A DNA stretch of 64,000 nucleotides from Chamaelirium japonicum (GCA_947650365.1 CANTAL010000102.1:434001-498000); one strand, 5' to 3'. Shown: positions 48,310-62,280, counted from the stretch's first letter. Notes: generated by a model not told the origin, from the sequence alone. Translations and numbers: made by a program.

Positions 48310-48714
48310 AAAAAAGAAGGTAGACTTAGTCTTAAATCTTTTTAGCAGATGCTATATTAGTTAAAGGACAGACAATATTTTAATAGCACACCAAGTCCCT
48401 CCCGAACATTGCATGCTACAGCAAGAGTATCCATCCGTCTCCAGAATAAGTATCCATTCTCAATTTGACACTGTGCATGTAGCGGTTGCTACAGCGATTT
48501 CATTATAGTTGCTACAGTGATTTCGCTGTTGCTGCCATAGTGAAATCATTGTAGCAAGAGTACGTATCAATTCGATTTGGTAAGAGTATCAATTTATTGA
48601 ATTATCTGTTGCTACAATGATTTCACTATAGCAAGAGTATCAATTAGCCGAATGGATACTCTTTCTGAATATGAATAAATGCTCTTGCTATAGTTAAATC
48701 ACTGTAGCAGCAGC
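48310..48714. repeat. Palindromic repeat, left part, split by the Copia element
   Basis: Contains several near-palindromic phrases such as GCTACAGTGATTTCGCTG and ATTTCACTATAGCAAGAG with GAGTATC motifs. The other part resumes at 58696 beyond the Copia element. It is the same type as 21170-21500. Confidence 0.55.
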
Positions 48715-50832
48715 TGTTGGAAGTTAATCCGGGTCAGAGGCTCGCAGCGGAAGCGATTTGGCGGTCGAAAGACCGTTCATGGTGCACGTTACACTATTTA
48801 ATTTTTATAGAAACTAATCTACATATGTGTGCATGTGTATGCACGAGAATCGAAAACCCCTAACGGCAATCTAGCGTAATGATTAACTAGCATGCATGCA
48901 AATCATAATGCTCGCTAGATCTACATGTTAGATTACACATACCTTTCGTACGGATCTTTTAACCGCGGAGAATTGTCTTCTTTGTCGATGGAGACGGAAG
49001 ATCGTTCGCGAAGATGCCGATGGTACGAATGGAGATGTGGCCTTCTTGTTCACCCGATCTCACACGATGCACGGAACGTCGCTCTCGGATCTCTGAGTGC
49101 CTCCGAAGAACGACCCTTCTCCTTCTTCAGAACTCCACGCGAGAAGACGAAGTAGCAAGCGGGAAACGGGAGATGAAACGGGAGAGAACTAGAGAGATGA
49201 GAGGAGGGGGGGTTCGGATTTTCTAGCACATGGGGCCGGCGCCCCATAGGTCCTTTTATAGGGCCGGCTATCCAAGGGGATAATGACCCCCTCTCATTAT
49301 CTCTCCATTATCTCATTTTTATCTCTCTGCGTATTTATCCGTTTTCCCACTTTTTAGGGCTCGACTTTATCCGTTTTTATCGCCCCATCCCTATCTATAT
49401 GGCCGGCCCTATAGATGAGGGATTCTTATCCCTACATCATAGGGCCGGCCCTAGCAAGGTGCCTCACTACTAGGGTTGGCCAACAGTGAGGTCCGGCAGA
49501 GTGAGGTTTTTACCAAAACACCCCGACGTCTCATTTTGACCATTTCTAGCGTGCGATACCTAGCGGCCACTTCCTAAGTGATCTTTACTAGTTACCTACT
49601 ATTAACTGAGGCCACCGGAGGGTGCCTCTAGCAAAGTCAACTAGTCAACTCGCAACATACCCCGGTGCATCGCACCTATGCAGCGAAGTTCACTTATGGC
49701 TAGGGATTACTACATGCGACTCTGCACTAGTCTCGGGCTCAACCCTTAGTACTCGTATGTAGTTACGCATCTACCGTGCTCTAGTGCCAAGCACACATGG
49801 AGCATATACTTCTTTCTTTTTCCTAATGCTTATGGTGTTCCGAGGAGACGGTTCAAGAACCGTACATAATGTTGATAAGGTGGAACCATCAGGGACCGGG
49901 GTTCATGGCTTCCAACTCAAGCTCGATCGACACACTACCCGAGTGTACCATCGATCCTCTGAGCTCGAGTTAACCTGCGTAGCCACCCAGAGTGCGACGC
50001 AGGCTGCACTCCAATTCATCCAGACTTACTATGTTCTCCATCATACCCCTGCTCTCCGCTTAGTAGTGGTAAACCCGCTGTCCCTCCACTTGATGCCATG
50101 ATTCACTTCGAGCGGTGAAGACTACCGTCAGACTCGAATGATCATATGACTTGGTTCCTTCCAGGTTGACCTATACATCGTACCTCTGATTACCCCGTCG
50201 AGTAATCGAACCCGGTCAACAGTCAAACTGATGACCACCAGGCCTGGGTTTGGTACAGTGTAAGTCACACCAAGGAACGCACCTCCCATCAGGGGTGTGG
50301 ATGGCCTGCAGGAGTGACACGCTAATGCAACGCCAGTCGGGTAACCCAGTACACCGTGGTTTTGGATCACTGCATATGGACCCTCACACATTGGTGCGCC
50401 AAAGTACCACACAACTGGTTAGTCCATCAGTCGTGGTTCCTTAGGGTTTAGGACCGTTTTACCCTAAGCAGAAACACGACTTAGTGTACCAGTGTCTGCT
50501 CACTGATCTGTACACCGTGTTAGTTCCGTTCAGGCACAGACACTGTGCCTGGTGATGACCATGGTGAAGACATCCCATGAACTGTCATCGCCAACAGCTT
50601 ATCATGATGAGGCGACCAACCTGATCATAGCTGCGAACTTATTTAGGTTATACGGGACCAATCCACTTAGTCTTCAACTCAGTGGACTACCATATAACCA
50701 TGGCTCTCTGTTCTCTAAAGAACACGTAACTATGTTACGCACCTATATGCATCTCATATATATTAATAACTATCAATCTTTATTAGACCAAAACTTAAAG
50801 TTTTACAAGCTTAGAACACATCAATCCTAACA
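48715..50832 (-). repeat. 3' LTR of the Copia element
   Basis: 2118 bp. On the minus strand AAGTGGGAGAT directly precedes it (50833-50843) and is the likely polypurine tract. Confidence 0.92.
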
Positions 50833-50846
50833 ATCTCCCACTTGGT

Positions 50847-53800
50847 CTAGCGAAGCAAAACGGTTTTGACTCCCATCGCGTCCACATGTCGCTCGAATGC
50901 CTTGGTAGGTATTGCCTTTGTGAAAGGATCAGCAACATTATCTGTAGATGCAATCTGTGTCACCGCTACTCGCCCTTGCTTTTGAAACTGCCGAATCAAG
51001 TGAAACTTGCGCTCAATGTGCTTCTCCTTTTGGTGATGTCTTGGCTCCTTTGCTTGTGCTACCACCCCACTATTGTCGCAGTAAAGCACAATAGGTAACT
51101 GGGCCTCTGGTATGCACCCCAAATCCGTAAGGAATTTCTTGAGCCATACCGCCTCTTTGGCTGCCTCGCACGCTGCAACGTAGCCTCTGTGGTAGAGTCT
51201 GCGATGCATTTCTGCTTCACACTCTGCCAACTAACCGCTGCTCCCCCTAACATAAACACAAAACCTGATGTCGATTTCCTGGATTCCAAATCTGACATAA
51301 AGTCAGAATCTGTATATCCAATCGGCGTTAGTTCTTGTCTAGTGTAAACCAACTCATAGTGCCTTATTCTACGAAGGTACTTGAGTATACACTTCACAGC
51401 TGTCCAGTGATCTGGACCCGGATTCGACTGAAACTGACCCATCATTCCTACTGCGAAACAGATATCAGGCCTTGTACAATGCATAGCATACATTAGACTA
51501 CCTAATGCCGAAGCATAAGGTATCTTCTGCATTTCTGCTCTCTCCTTAGGTGTCTTAGGACATTGATCCTTAGACAGTTTTATGCCATGTCTAAATGGCA
51601 CAAAACCCTTCTTGGAGTTTTGCATGTCAAATCTAGCCATAACCTTATCTATATACGCAGCCTGTGATAGCGAGAGAATCCTGTTCTGGCGATCACGTGT
51701 TACCTTGATCCCCAAAACATAACTCGCTTCACCTAGGTCTTTCATATCGAACTGTGTTGACAACCAGACCTTTACCGTTGACAATGTTCCTACATCATTC
51801 CCTATGAGTAGAATATCGTCTACGTAAAGTATCAAATATATCACTGTAGTCTTATCACTCCTCTTGTATACACATGGTTCATCCTTGTTTTGAGTAAATC
51901 CATATGACTGGATTGCCTGATCAAAACGGATGTTCCAACTTCTAGATGCTTGCTTTAGTCCATAAATGGACTTCTGCAACTTGCAAACTAGATATTCCTG
52001 ACCCTCTGACTCAAAACCTGGTGGCTGCATCATATAAATGTCTTCTTCCAAATTCCCATTAAGGAATGCTGTCTTGACATCCATTTGCCAGATCTTCCAG
52101 TCATAATGGGCTGCAATGGATAGGAGGATCCGAATAGACTTTATCATAGCTACCGGCGAGAAGGTTTCGTCAAAGTCGATTCCTTCTCTCTGGGTATAAC
52201 CCTTGGCAACTAATCTAGCTTTATAAGTCTCAATTGATCCATCAGATCCTCTCTTCCTTTTATACACCCACTTACACCCAATAGGTTTAATATTGGATGA
52301 TGGTGTAACAAGAGTCCAGACAGCGTTATGGGACATTGATGCAATTTCTGCCTCCATAGCCTTTTGCCAGTCAGAGCTGTCAGAAGCTCCCACTGCCTCA
52401 TCGTAGCTCAGTGGGTCATCCTCCTGACCCTCTGGATCAACTAATAAGGTTTCTCCATAGTATCTGTCAGGAGCTCTGATGTTTCTCCCACTGCGACGAG
52501 GTGGTGGTGGTGTTACAGGATTAACAGCTTCTACAGTATCTGGTACATTATTATCTGTAATGTCAGCTCCCACTATGCTTTCGGATGCGCTATCTGAACT
52601 AGTACTCAGCAGTTCATCCAGAACTACCTTACTAGTAGGTTTGTGGTCCACAATATAATCCTGTTCTAGGAAATAGGCGTTCGTAGAAACGATCACCTTC
52701 TTTTCCTCAGGATCATAAAATAGACCACCTTTGGTCTCCTTAGAATACCCTACAAATAAGCATACTCTGGTTTTAGATTCCATCTTTTCCCTCTTATCCC
52801 TTCGCACATGTGCAGGGCATCCCCATATTCTGAAATGCTGTAGCAATGACTTTCGCTTTGACCACAGTTCTCTAGGGGTCTGAGGCACTGACTTAGACGG
52901 AACGTGATTCAGAATATAAACTGCTGTTTGTAGGGCATATCCCCAAAAGGTCATTGGTAAACTGGCGTAACTCATCATGCTACGAACCATGTCCAACAAG
53001 GTTCGATTCCTTCTCTCGGAAACTCCATTCTGTTATGGGGTACCTGGAGCAGTTAACTGAGATTTTATCCCATGCTCCACCAAATACCCTAGGAACTCGT
53101 CAGATAGGTATTCACCTCCTTGATCAGATCGAAGGTTTTTTATATATTTACTTGTCTGCTTTTCTACTTCAGCCCTGAACTCTTTGAACATGTCAAAGGA
53201 TTCCGACTTCCGATGCATCAGGTAAATGTAACCATATCTTGAGTAATCATCAATGAAAGTGATGAAGTACTCATGGCCTCCTATCGCCTTGACGTTCATG
53301 GGTCCACAAACATCTGAATGGATTAACTCTAATACCTCAGTGGCTCTTACTCTTTTGCCTTTAAAGGACCTCTTGGTCATCTTGACTTCCAGGCAGGATT
53401 CACAGGTGGGAAGGATCTCCGTAGGATCTGTTTCCAGAAGCCCGGCCTTCACCATTCTATAGATCCTGTCTAAGGCAATATGCCCAAGTCGTAAGTGCCA
53501 CAGGTGGGTTAAATTTTCCGAAGGATTCTTACGCTTAGATGAATTAACATTAAATGCTGAAGTTATTATGTTATCTTTTTCAAATTTAGGACTTACAACA
53601 TAGAGATGATTCTGAACCATTCCTCTTATTATAAAAGTTCCATTCAGTTTAAACGACACACCAGAAGCATCAAAATAAACTGAATAACCTTCATTAACTA
53701 AAGAAGAAACAGAAATTAAGTTACGTCTCAAGGACGGTACATAAAAGACATCTTTAAGAGTCAAAGTCTTATTATTCGAAAAACTAAGATTAACGTCTCC

Positions 53801-53990
53801 AATAGCTTCAGCAACAGCCACGACCTCAGTTCCCATGCTCAAGGTCACCTCTCCATCAAGCAATCTTCTGCTTTCCCGAAACCCCTGAAGAGAGTTACAG
53901 GTATGATTAGTGGATCCAGAATCCACAATCCAACTAGCAAAAGTACTATTACTTGAAAGAAATGATTCAACAACTAAGAGTTGTAGATTA
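50847..53990 (-). mobile_element. pol region of the Copia element (PR-IN-RT-RH)
   Basis: Protease DSGSTNHTCN near 53920; GAG-pre-integrase HLWHLRLGHIALDRIYRM; integrase LIHSDVCGPMNVKAIGGHEY, then DQGGEYLSDEF; RT with [31 protein letters not shown] and [11 protein letters not shown]; RNase [21 protein letters not shown]. The order is the Copia order. About two breaks are apparent, so this copy is not fully open. Confidence 0.9.
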
Positions 53991-54004
53991 CCTTCACCAG
54001 CATT

Positions 54005-54808
54005 CTAAGGCTTCTTGCAGTCCTTCTTCCAATGACCCTTCTGGCCACACCGGAAGCACTTCGTGCTCGGTTTCTTTGATTCTCCAGACCCAGAGGCCCC
54101 AGCAGAGTCCTGCACAGGCAGTGACTTAGGTTTCTTTTTATGTTTCTTGCCCTGAGGTTTACCAGGCTTCTTGAAGGATCTGCATTGCACGTGAAGTGCT
54201 TCGCCCTTCTGCTTGAAGCCATCCTCAGCTGCCTGGAGAGCTCTCAGAAGCTCTGCATTTGTCATAGCCAACTTGTTCAAATTAAAGTTGGTGACAAAGC
54301 CTTCAAAGGCTCCAGACAGTGACGAGAGGAAGATGTCTGTCATCACCTCGCCTTCTAGCACAATGTCCATGATAGCTAGTTCGTTCTGTAACCCAAACAT
54401 TTTCATCATGTATTCCCGAACCAACGTCCCATTGGACATCTTAGTGCCGACGAGTTTCTTGATGGTAAGGTATCGCGTAACGCGATTGTGACCTTCAAAC
54501 ATCTCCTTCAAGTACAACATCATGTCAGAAGCGTCGGGCATCTCCTCGACTTGCTTCTGCAGAGTTGTTTGGAAGGATGCTATAATATAGCATTTACATA
54601 TCTCATTAGATTCCTTCCAGTCAGTGAATGCCTTTAACTGTACCTCTGTGGCATTGGGTCCTAGCAAATCTGGCTCAGGGTCATTAAGGGCTGTCATATG
54701 TTTCCCAATCCTTAGGACCAGGTATAGGTTGCGCTTCCAGTCCTCATAGTTGGGACCGGTAAGTTTGTGGTCATTTAGAATAGCGGACAGGGGGTCTAAC
54801 TTAGTCAT
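54005..54808 (-). mobile_element. gag of the Copia element
   Basis: A 267-codon open stretch beginning MTKLDPLSAILNDHKLTGPN, then a UBN2-type gag (YEDWKRNLYLVLR, MSNGTLVREYMMKMFGLQNE), a basic linker, and one zinc knuckle CFRCGQKGHWKKDC at the end. It would form the particle and bind RNA. Confidence 0.88.
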
Positions 54809-56559
54809 CTGAAAATATAGATTGAAAAATGAGTATGCATTAAAAAACTTATTTTTATGGATTTTTAAAACAAGCTAATTATATCCATATGTCAATGCTA
54901 CCCTCAAGCGAAGTCATTACCATGGATTAATTAACCATGTATGTAAGATCTCGGAATCGACTGTACCTGCCCTAGGGGGCATCATACAGCGTCAATCCGC
55001 TTACACGGGCCTTTTCCTTGACCCTATCCAATTCTGCCAACTAAGGGCTGTGATGGACCATGGTTATCTTTTGGCCAGTACCACGTGATCACCGTTGTCT
55101 TCGCAACGAATACCTCACGTGTATTTAGGATGCTAACCCACGAGCCTAAGCAATTACGACACGGGAGTTCATGCGGCCCCCACTAGGGTGGGATGAAAAG
55201 CCCTTCTCTCCTGGCCCCGTAATCGCTATATCGTCAGGGAGGTCATTAAGTAATTTGGCATGGAAACACACAGCTCCCACCCTAGGGGGTGTGAAGTTAT
55301 GCATCCCCACCCAAACACAAAATGACTGGCCGTGGAGGCCAGAGGATCTTATAAAAGTCCTCTCTTGCATCCCTTATAATTCTGAGGGTTATTTTGCGAG
55401 TATGAATTTATGCAAATGCAAAGGTAGCGACCTCCTAAATACTAGACCCTGGTCACACCATGCTCCCACTAGCGTTCAAGCCCTTCGCCTAGCATTAATC
55501 ACTCTCGGAATATCATAGTCCCTGCCTCTAGTGGATTTCTCCATTCAAGGGTCACATTACATATTCCAAGAATATCGATGCTTTGCAAAATTGGTTATCA
55601 CGCTAATGCTCTGGAGCTAATCCTAGAGTCAGACTCACTGGAAAGGACTCCCACTAGTCATGGCGCCTTGATTATAGATTTGACAATTGATGTTCAATGG
55701 ATCTCCATCTCATCTTTGATTTCGATGCTGGCCAAATAGGCACACCCGACTAGTCGGGTGCTCTCCTAATGGTGGCATAACCATATGTGATGGGATCCCA
55801 CTAACATCAAAAGTCAACTAAATAATAGGCGTCATCTAGCGGGATCCTAACCTCAAACAGTCGCTTGGACCGGAGGGGAAAGGCATCCCTCTGAAAACTG
55901 ATAATCATATTATCTCATCGGGGTTCGATATGAAACATAAAGAACTAATTAAAGAAAGCAACCATTAAAACTGAATTAAGTTCAGGGTCCGACCCCTGAA
56001 CCTAATTTGCATAGCGCAGGCCTCTAGCTTTCTTCGCAAGGTTCCTCGGTCCGGCTTCTTCGTCGCGCTTGCGAACACTTTGCCGGATCGTCTTCATCCT
56101 CGAGGGTTCCGCTTCCGCTCTCGATGGTGGATTTCTTTGGCACATCTTTCTTCTCGATCTGTAACCGAAAATTCTAGTACGCTTCGAGCAAGTGCTCGCT
56201 CGTACACAATTTCCTAGAAAGAAGAGAAAAAACACCTAGAAAAACAGGCCATGGGAAACCGAGGATGGTCATCCCCCATCACTCGCCCAATCTACGGCTC
56301 AATTACAAATCCACACATAGAAAGCAAATCCAGACATTTGCTAACTCGGGGTCCGACCCCCGGTAGCAAGCACAAAGCATAGATCTAGATTTTTATAGCG
56401 GCGCCCTGCAAGAATGATTAATAGAACAAGCACAATCTATATATATGCATGATCTAAGCGTAAGAACCCCGATGATCTCACGCATTCATCATGCGCACAC
56501 ATGTTAGTTTCATGAAAAAAACGTGAAACGCACACCACTAATGCGGCTCTGATACCAAT
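54809..56559 (-). other. Long noncoding leader of the Copia element
   Basis: This stretch lies between primer-binding site and gag. It has no frame with recognisable content. It is unusually long for a Copia element and contains repeated short texts such as CCCACTAG and CCTAGGGGG. Its role is unknown; RNA packaging or translation control are possibilities only. Confidence 0.5.
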
Positions 56560-58695
56560 TGTTGGAAGTTAATCCGGGTCAGAGGCTCGCAGCGGAAGTG
56601 ATTTGGCGGTCGAAAGACCGTTCATGGTGCACGTTACACTATTTAATTTTCATAGAAACTAATCTACATATATGTGCGTGTGTATGCACGAGAATCGAAA
56701 ACCCCTAACGACAATCTAGCGTAATGATTAACTAGCATGCATGCAAATCATAATGCTCGCTAGATCTACATGTTAGATTACACATACCTTTCGTACGGAT
56801 CTTTTAACCACGGAGAATTATCTTCTTTGTCGATGGAGACGGAAGATCGTTCGCGAAGATGCCGATGGTACGAATGGAGATGTGGCCTTCTTGTTCACCC
56901 GATCTCACACAATGCACGAAACATCGCTCTCGGATCTCTGAGTGCCTCCGAAGAACGACCCTTCTCCTTCTTCAGAACTCCACGCGAGGAAGACGAAGTA
57001 GCAAGCGGGAAACGGGAGATAAAACGGGAGAGAACTAGAGAGATGAGAGGAGGGGGGGTTCGGATTTTCTAGCACATGGGGCCGGCGCCCCATAGGTCCT
57101 TTTATAGGGACGGCCAACCCCCTTGGATAAGGATCCAAGGGGATAATGACCCCCTCTCATTATCTCTCCATTATCTCCTTTTTATCTCTCTGCGTATTTA
57201 TCCGTTTTCCCACTTTTTAGGGCTCGACTTTATCCGTTTTTATCGCCCCATCCCTATCTATATGGCCGGCCCTATAGATGAGGGATTCTTATCCCTACAT
57301 CATAGGGCCGGCCCTAGCAAGGTGCCTCACTACTAGGGTCGGCCAACAGTGAGGTCCGGCAGAGTGAGGTTTTTACCAAAACGCCCCGACGCCTCATTTT
57401 GACCATTTCTAGCGTGCGATACCTAGCGGCCACTTCCTAAGTGATCTTTACTAGTTACCTACTATTAACTGAGGCCACCGGAGGGTGCCTCTAGCAAAGT
57501 CAACTAGTCAACTCGCAACATACCCCGGTGCATCGTACCTATGCAACGAAGTTCACTTATGGCTAGGGATTACTACATGCGACTCTGCACTAGTCTCGGG
57601 CTCAACCCTTAGTACTCGTATGTAGTTACGCATTTACCGTGCTCTAGTGCCAAGCACCCACGGAGCGTATACTTCTTTCTTCCTCCTAATGCTTATGATG
57701 TTCCGAGGAGACGGTTCAAGAACCGTACATAATGTTGATAAGGTGGAACCATCAGGGACCGGGGTTCATGGCTTCCAACTCAAGCTCGATCGATACACTA
57801 CCCAAGTGTACCATCGATCCTCTGAGCTCGAGTTAACCTACGTAGCCACCCAGAGTGCGACGCAGGCTGTACTCCAATTCACCCAGACTTACTATGTTCT
57901 CCATCATACCCCTGCTCTCCGCTTAGTAGTGGTAAACCCGCTGTCCCTCCACTTGATGCCATGATTCACTTCGAGCGGTGAAGACTACCGTCAGACTCGA
58001 ATGATCATATGACTTGGTTCCTTCCAGGTTGACCTATACATCGTACCTCTGATTACCCCGTCGAGTAATCGAACCCGGTCAACAGTCAAACTGATGACCA
58101 CCAGGCCTGGGTTTGGTACAGTGTAAGTCATACCAAGGAACGCACCTCCCATCAGGGGTGTGGATGGCCTGCAGGAGTGACACGCTAATGCAACGCCAGT
58201 CGGGTAACCCAGTACACCGTGGTTTTGGATCACTGCATATGGACCCTCACACATTGGTGCGCCAAAGTACCACACAACTGGTTAGTCCATCAGTCGTGGT
58301 TCCTTAGGGTTTAGGACCGTTTTACCCTAAGCAGAAACACGACTTAGTGTACCAGTGTCTGCTCACTGATCTGTACACCGTGTTAGTTCCGTTCAGGCAC
58401 AGACACTGTGCCTGGTGATGACCATGGTGAAGACATCCCATGAACTGTCATCGCCAACAGCTTATCATGATGAGGCGACCAACCTGATCATAGCTGCGAA
58501 CTTATTTAGGTTATACAGGACCAATCCACTTAGTCTTCAACTCAGTGGACTACCATATAACCATGGCTCTCTGTTCTCTAAAGAACACGTAACTATGTTA
58601 CGCACCTATATGCATCTCATATATATTAATAACTATCAATCTTTATTAGACCAAAACTTAAAGTTTTACAAGCTTAGAACACATCAATCCTAACA
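56560..58695 (-). repeat. 5' LTR of the Copia element
   Basis: 2136 bp, a direct repeat of 48715-50832. The central part (about 57900-58430) is similar to the solo LTR at 59905-62275, including ACCGTGTTAGTTCCGTTC followed by CACAGACACTGTGCCTGG. Confidence 0.92.
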
Positions 58696-59560
58696 ACAGC
58701 AACATGCATAGTGTCACCCGGTGAATAGTTACTCTTGTTGATAACGAATGGATACCCTTTCCGGAGACAAATGTATATGTGGGTGCAAAATTTGGTTAAT
58801 GCTCTAAGATGGGACCCACCAGACCTGCTTGGGGTCTCACAAAGACGATGACGAGACCCATTAGCCATGCCTGGGGGTCAATAAAGACGATGGTGAGGCC
58901 CATCAGCCTTGCCTGGAGTCTGTCGAAGCGACTACAAAAATCGCCCCAGACTTCAGAACTTTTCCAAACCTCTATACATAGCAGACCAGATGAATATATA
59001 TTCCAGATCGATCTTTGGATTCGAGATCAGACTTTCGAAAACCTAAGCTCAGTGATCCATATCCCTCTTCTAAGACAAGTGACACTCGGCTTGTCGAGGT
59101 CATTACATTTCAAGTGTTAGTGAATTTAGGTTGCACATTATAGCACAGAGACGTAGGCTTCGGCCGAACTTTGAAACCGCATCGTTGTCTACTCTTCTCA
59201 ACTCTCTCTCAACTACTTCTAAACCTAAGTCCACAAACTCTCAACTACTTCAAAGCTTAAGTCTAAAACTCCAACGCTCGAGTCGACGATCGAATCGATT
59301 AACTGTTGGGCGGAGTCCCCGGGTTGGCACGAGGATCATCCCCCACAGTATACTCTTGGGACAATGTTTTTGTTGTAGTAGATACAGTGAAATCACTATA
59401 GCAATCGCTACATGTATGGTGTTAATCGGGGAATATATGGATACTCATGCCAAAGACGAATGGATAATCTTATTAGAAACGAATGATACTCTTGTTGGAG
59501 GGGCAATTTTGTAATTCAAAGGATAAAAAAAGTTAACATTTTGGTTAAGGACTTGCTGTA
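58696..59560. repeat. Palindromic repeat, right part, and flanking DNA
   Basis: Continues the repeat begun at 48310 after the Copia insertion. It contains TACAGTGAAATCACTATAGC at about 59385 and GATACTCTTGTTGGAGGGGC near 59487. Between them are short direct repeats (GACCCATTAGCCATGCCTGG and GGCCCATCAGCCTTGCCTGG at about 58854 and 58897). No gene is seen. Confidence 0.45.
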
Positions 59561-59904
59561 CAAACGTGTCATTTGGGAGAGACTTTAGCTAATATCCTTA
59601 CAGCTTGTATCATTTAGCTTAAATAAAGACAGGGAGTTAGGACTAATAAACCCAAAAAATAAAGTACTCTTTGACCCCTGTAGTTTGACAGATTCTCACT
59701 TAACTTCCTTATGTTTAAAATCCTACAACTGGCCCCTTATAGTTTGAAGAACATATCATTCTCACCCCCTCCCAATGGGGTGTTTGTGTAAGGAAATAGA
59801 AACTAAGGAGGTCATTTGTAGGGTTTGAGATATGAGAGGGTCTATGTGTAATTTATCCTAAAAACAAGAGAAAAACATTTTAGGCTGATTGAGATCCACA
59901 AAAT
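59561..59904. other. Intergenic, no gene seen
   Basis: A/T-rich DNA. It contains TAGTTTGACAGATTC and TAGTTTGAAGAACAT phrases about 65 bp apart, a small local duplication. Confidence 0.35.
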
Positions 59905-62275
59905 TGTTGGAATGATATTGAGGCGCAACGGAAGGTGGAGTTGATCCCGAGGATCGTTTCGGTGTGCGGTGCATTTTAAAATTTTCATTCATATTAATCA
60001 TATGCGCAAATGATAAAACAAATACGAATCGAACCCCTATAGTCATCTATCGAAATGATTAACATATCTCATATGTATGCATTATGATATATCAAGGGGT
60101 TAGTATGTTATACCTTCGTGCGGGATTTAACACCGCGAAGAATTGCTTCAATGTCGATGAAGACAAATTCGGATCTGCTCGAACACACTTCAATGCAAAG
60201 ACCGTAACTTTCTATCCCGATATCGGAACGGAGCAAAACTTGATTTTCCGGAAAGAAGACTTCAACGCCAAGAATTTACAACTGGTTTGAAGTCATTTGG
60301 ACTTTTATAGCTCCTACAGTGATCAAAACAATGCAGATCTGTTCGTAAAATCTAGGCAGCATTCACGAGCGGGATCCTCGCGCAAGAGAGAAATGAATAT
60401 CATCGGATTCACCCGATCTCACATATCATCCCGGATCCTTGCACTCTAATCTCTGAGTGCCTCAGAGTGCAAGCTATCTCCATCAATCTCACACACACAC
60501 TTGGAGAAGAAGATGAGGGAGAGAGAAGAGATGAACCCGAGAGAGAGAGATGGCAAAAATCCGAACCATAAGAGAAGGGGATTTGGTTCTTCATCGGAAA
60601 TCTGAGAAGGAAGCACCATTTCAGATCTAAAATTCGTGCCCCTCACTCTCCCTTGCCATTTGAAACCGTTCCTCTCTCTCTCTCTCTCCATCTCATTACT
60701 CTCTAATTCAATGCCCCTCTTTATTACTAGTTGCCATATTAAAATTGTTGCAATTAAGGCGATGATTCAAATTCTTTCAAATCTGAATTAATCCCTTAAT
60801 TATAAGTTTGATGGCCATGCAGGCTAGCCTTAGTGAGGATGGTGGCCATTAGGGCATGCGGGATATTTTGAAATGACCAAAATGCCCCCATGCATCTAGT
60901 GACCGTTCACCTCATACGGGACTATGTATGGCCCATCTACTTGCACGATAATGCACCCTAACACTTAGGGCACCTCATCGGCATCAGCAACAAGTCAATA
61001 CACCATGGGATGATGAATAGTATTTTTACTATTTACTAGGGTGCCCTTAGTAAAAAGATAGGGTGCCTCATAGTAAAAATTACTAAACTCGCATTCTGCG
61101 TTCTAGTGCTACACACACACACGGAATTGACTCCTTATGGTATAATGGAAACATCGTATGTCTCTACACTACTCTGGGGTTGTCCCCTAGTGAACACACT
61201 TAGTCCTGTGCAACCACCATGCTCCAATGCGATACACTCACAGAACACAGGATGATTAGGCATTATTTCTTCAACTCATAATATGCTGTGAGACAAGGAG
61301 AAAGTAATGATCCGTAACGATCGTGGATAGGGTGGAACCTTCAGGGACTAGGATTCATGGCTTCCAACCGAACCCGATCGACACACTACCCAAGTGTCCC
61401 TGTCAATCCTCTGGGTCCCGGTTAACCTGCGTGGCCACCCAGAGTGCGACGCAGGCTGCACTCCAATTCTCCCAGACTTATTAAGCTCTCTCGCATACCC
61501 CTGCTCTCCGTTTAGTATTGGTAATACGATGTCCCTCCACTTGGTGCCATGAGTCAACTCGAGCGGTGGAGAGCACCGTCAGACTCGAGTGACCATATGA
61601 CTAGGTTTCTTCCAGGTTGACTATCACATCGCACCTCCGATTGCTTTGGCCAAGCAACCGAATCCGGTCAACAGCTCAACTATTGACCACCAGGCCTGGG
61701 TTTAGTGCGGTGTATGTCATACCAAGGAACGCACCTCCCGATAAGGATGTGGATGGCCTGCAAGAGTGGCGTACCGATGCAACGTCAGTCCGGTAACCCA
61801 GCGCACCGTGGTATTGGGTCATGGTTAGATCCCTCAAACGTTGGTGAACCAAAGTTACACGCAACTGGTTAGTCCATCGGTCACGGTTCCTCAGGGTTTA
61901 GGACCGATTACCCTAAGCAGAAACACGACTATATGCACCAGTGTCTGCTCACCGATCTGTGCACCGTGTTGGTTCCGTTCGGCCACAGACACTGTGCCTG
62001 GTAATGACCATTATAGAGATACTCATGCTCTGTCATTCCAACAGCTTATCCTGATAGGGTGACCAACCCAAATCAGAGCTGTGAACAATTTTGGCTCATA
62101 GGATTGATCCACTAAGTCTCCCACTCAGATGGACTACTATATAGCCATGGTTCTTAAAGTTCTGTAAACAGAATACGTATAATAATACGTACCTTTATAC
62201 AATCCTAAATAAACTATCAACCATATACAGCCAAACTTAGGGTTTTACGAGCTGTAGACCACATCAAACCTAACA
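59905..62275 (-). repeat. Solo LTR of a related Copia family
   Basis: 2371 bp with ends TGTTGGAATG and ACCTAACA, flanked by a perfect 5-bp duplication AAAAT (59900-59904 and 62276-62280). There is no internal domain, so it is the product of LTR-LTR recombination. The region 61320-62060 is alignable by eye with the Copia LTRs at 49890-50560 and 57750-58430. The strand is given by analogy with those LTRs. Confidence 0.88.
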
Positions 62276-62280
62276 AAAAT

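Larger units (their letters stand above)
48715..58695 (-). mobile_element. Copia LTR retrotransposon, 10 kb, long LTRs
   Basis: LTRs read TGTTGGAAG...TCCTAACA on the plus strand: 5' LTR 56560-58695 (2136 bp), 3' LTR 48715-50832 (2118 bp). The flanks GCAGC and ACAGC match at four of five positions. The primer-binding site at 56541-56557 reads TGGTATCAGAGCCGCAT. Gag is at 54005-54808 and pol at 50847-53990, with Copia order (protease, integrase, RT, RNase H). About 1.75 kb of noncoding leader lies between primer site and gag. The gag style suggests the Tork group, not firmly. The LTRs differ by roughly 2 percent by eye. Pol has about two breaks. Confidence 0.92.
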
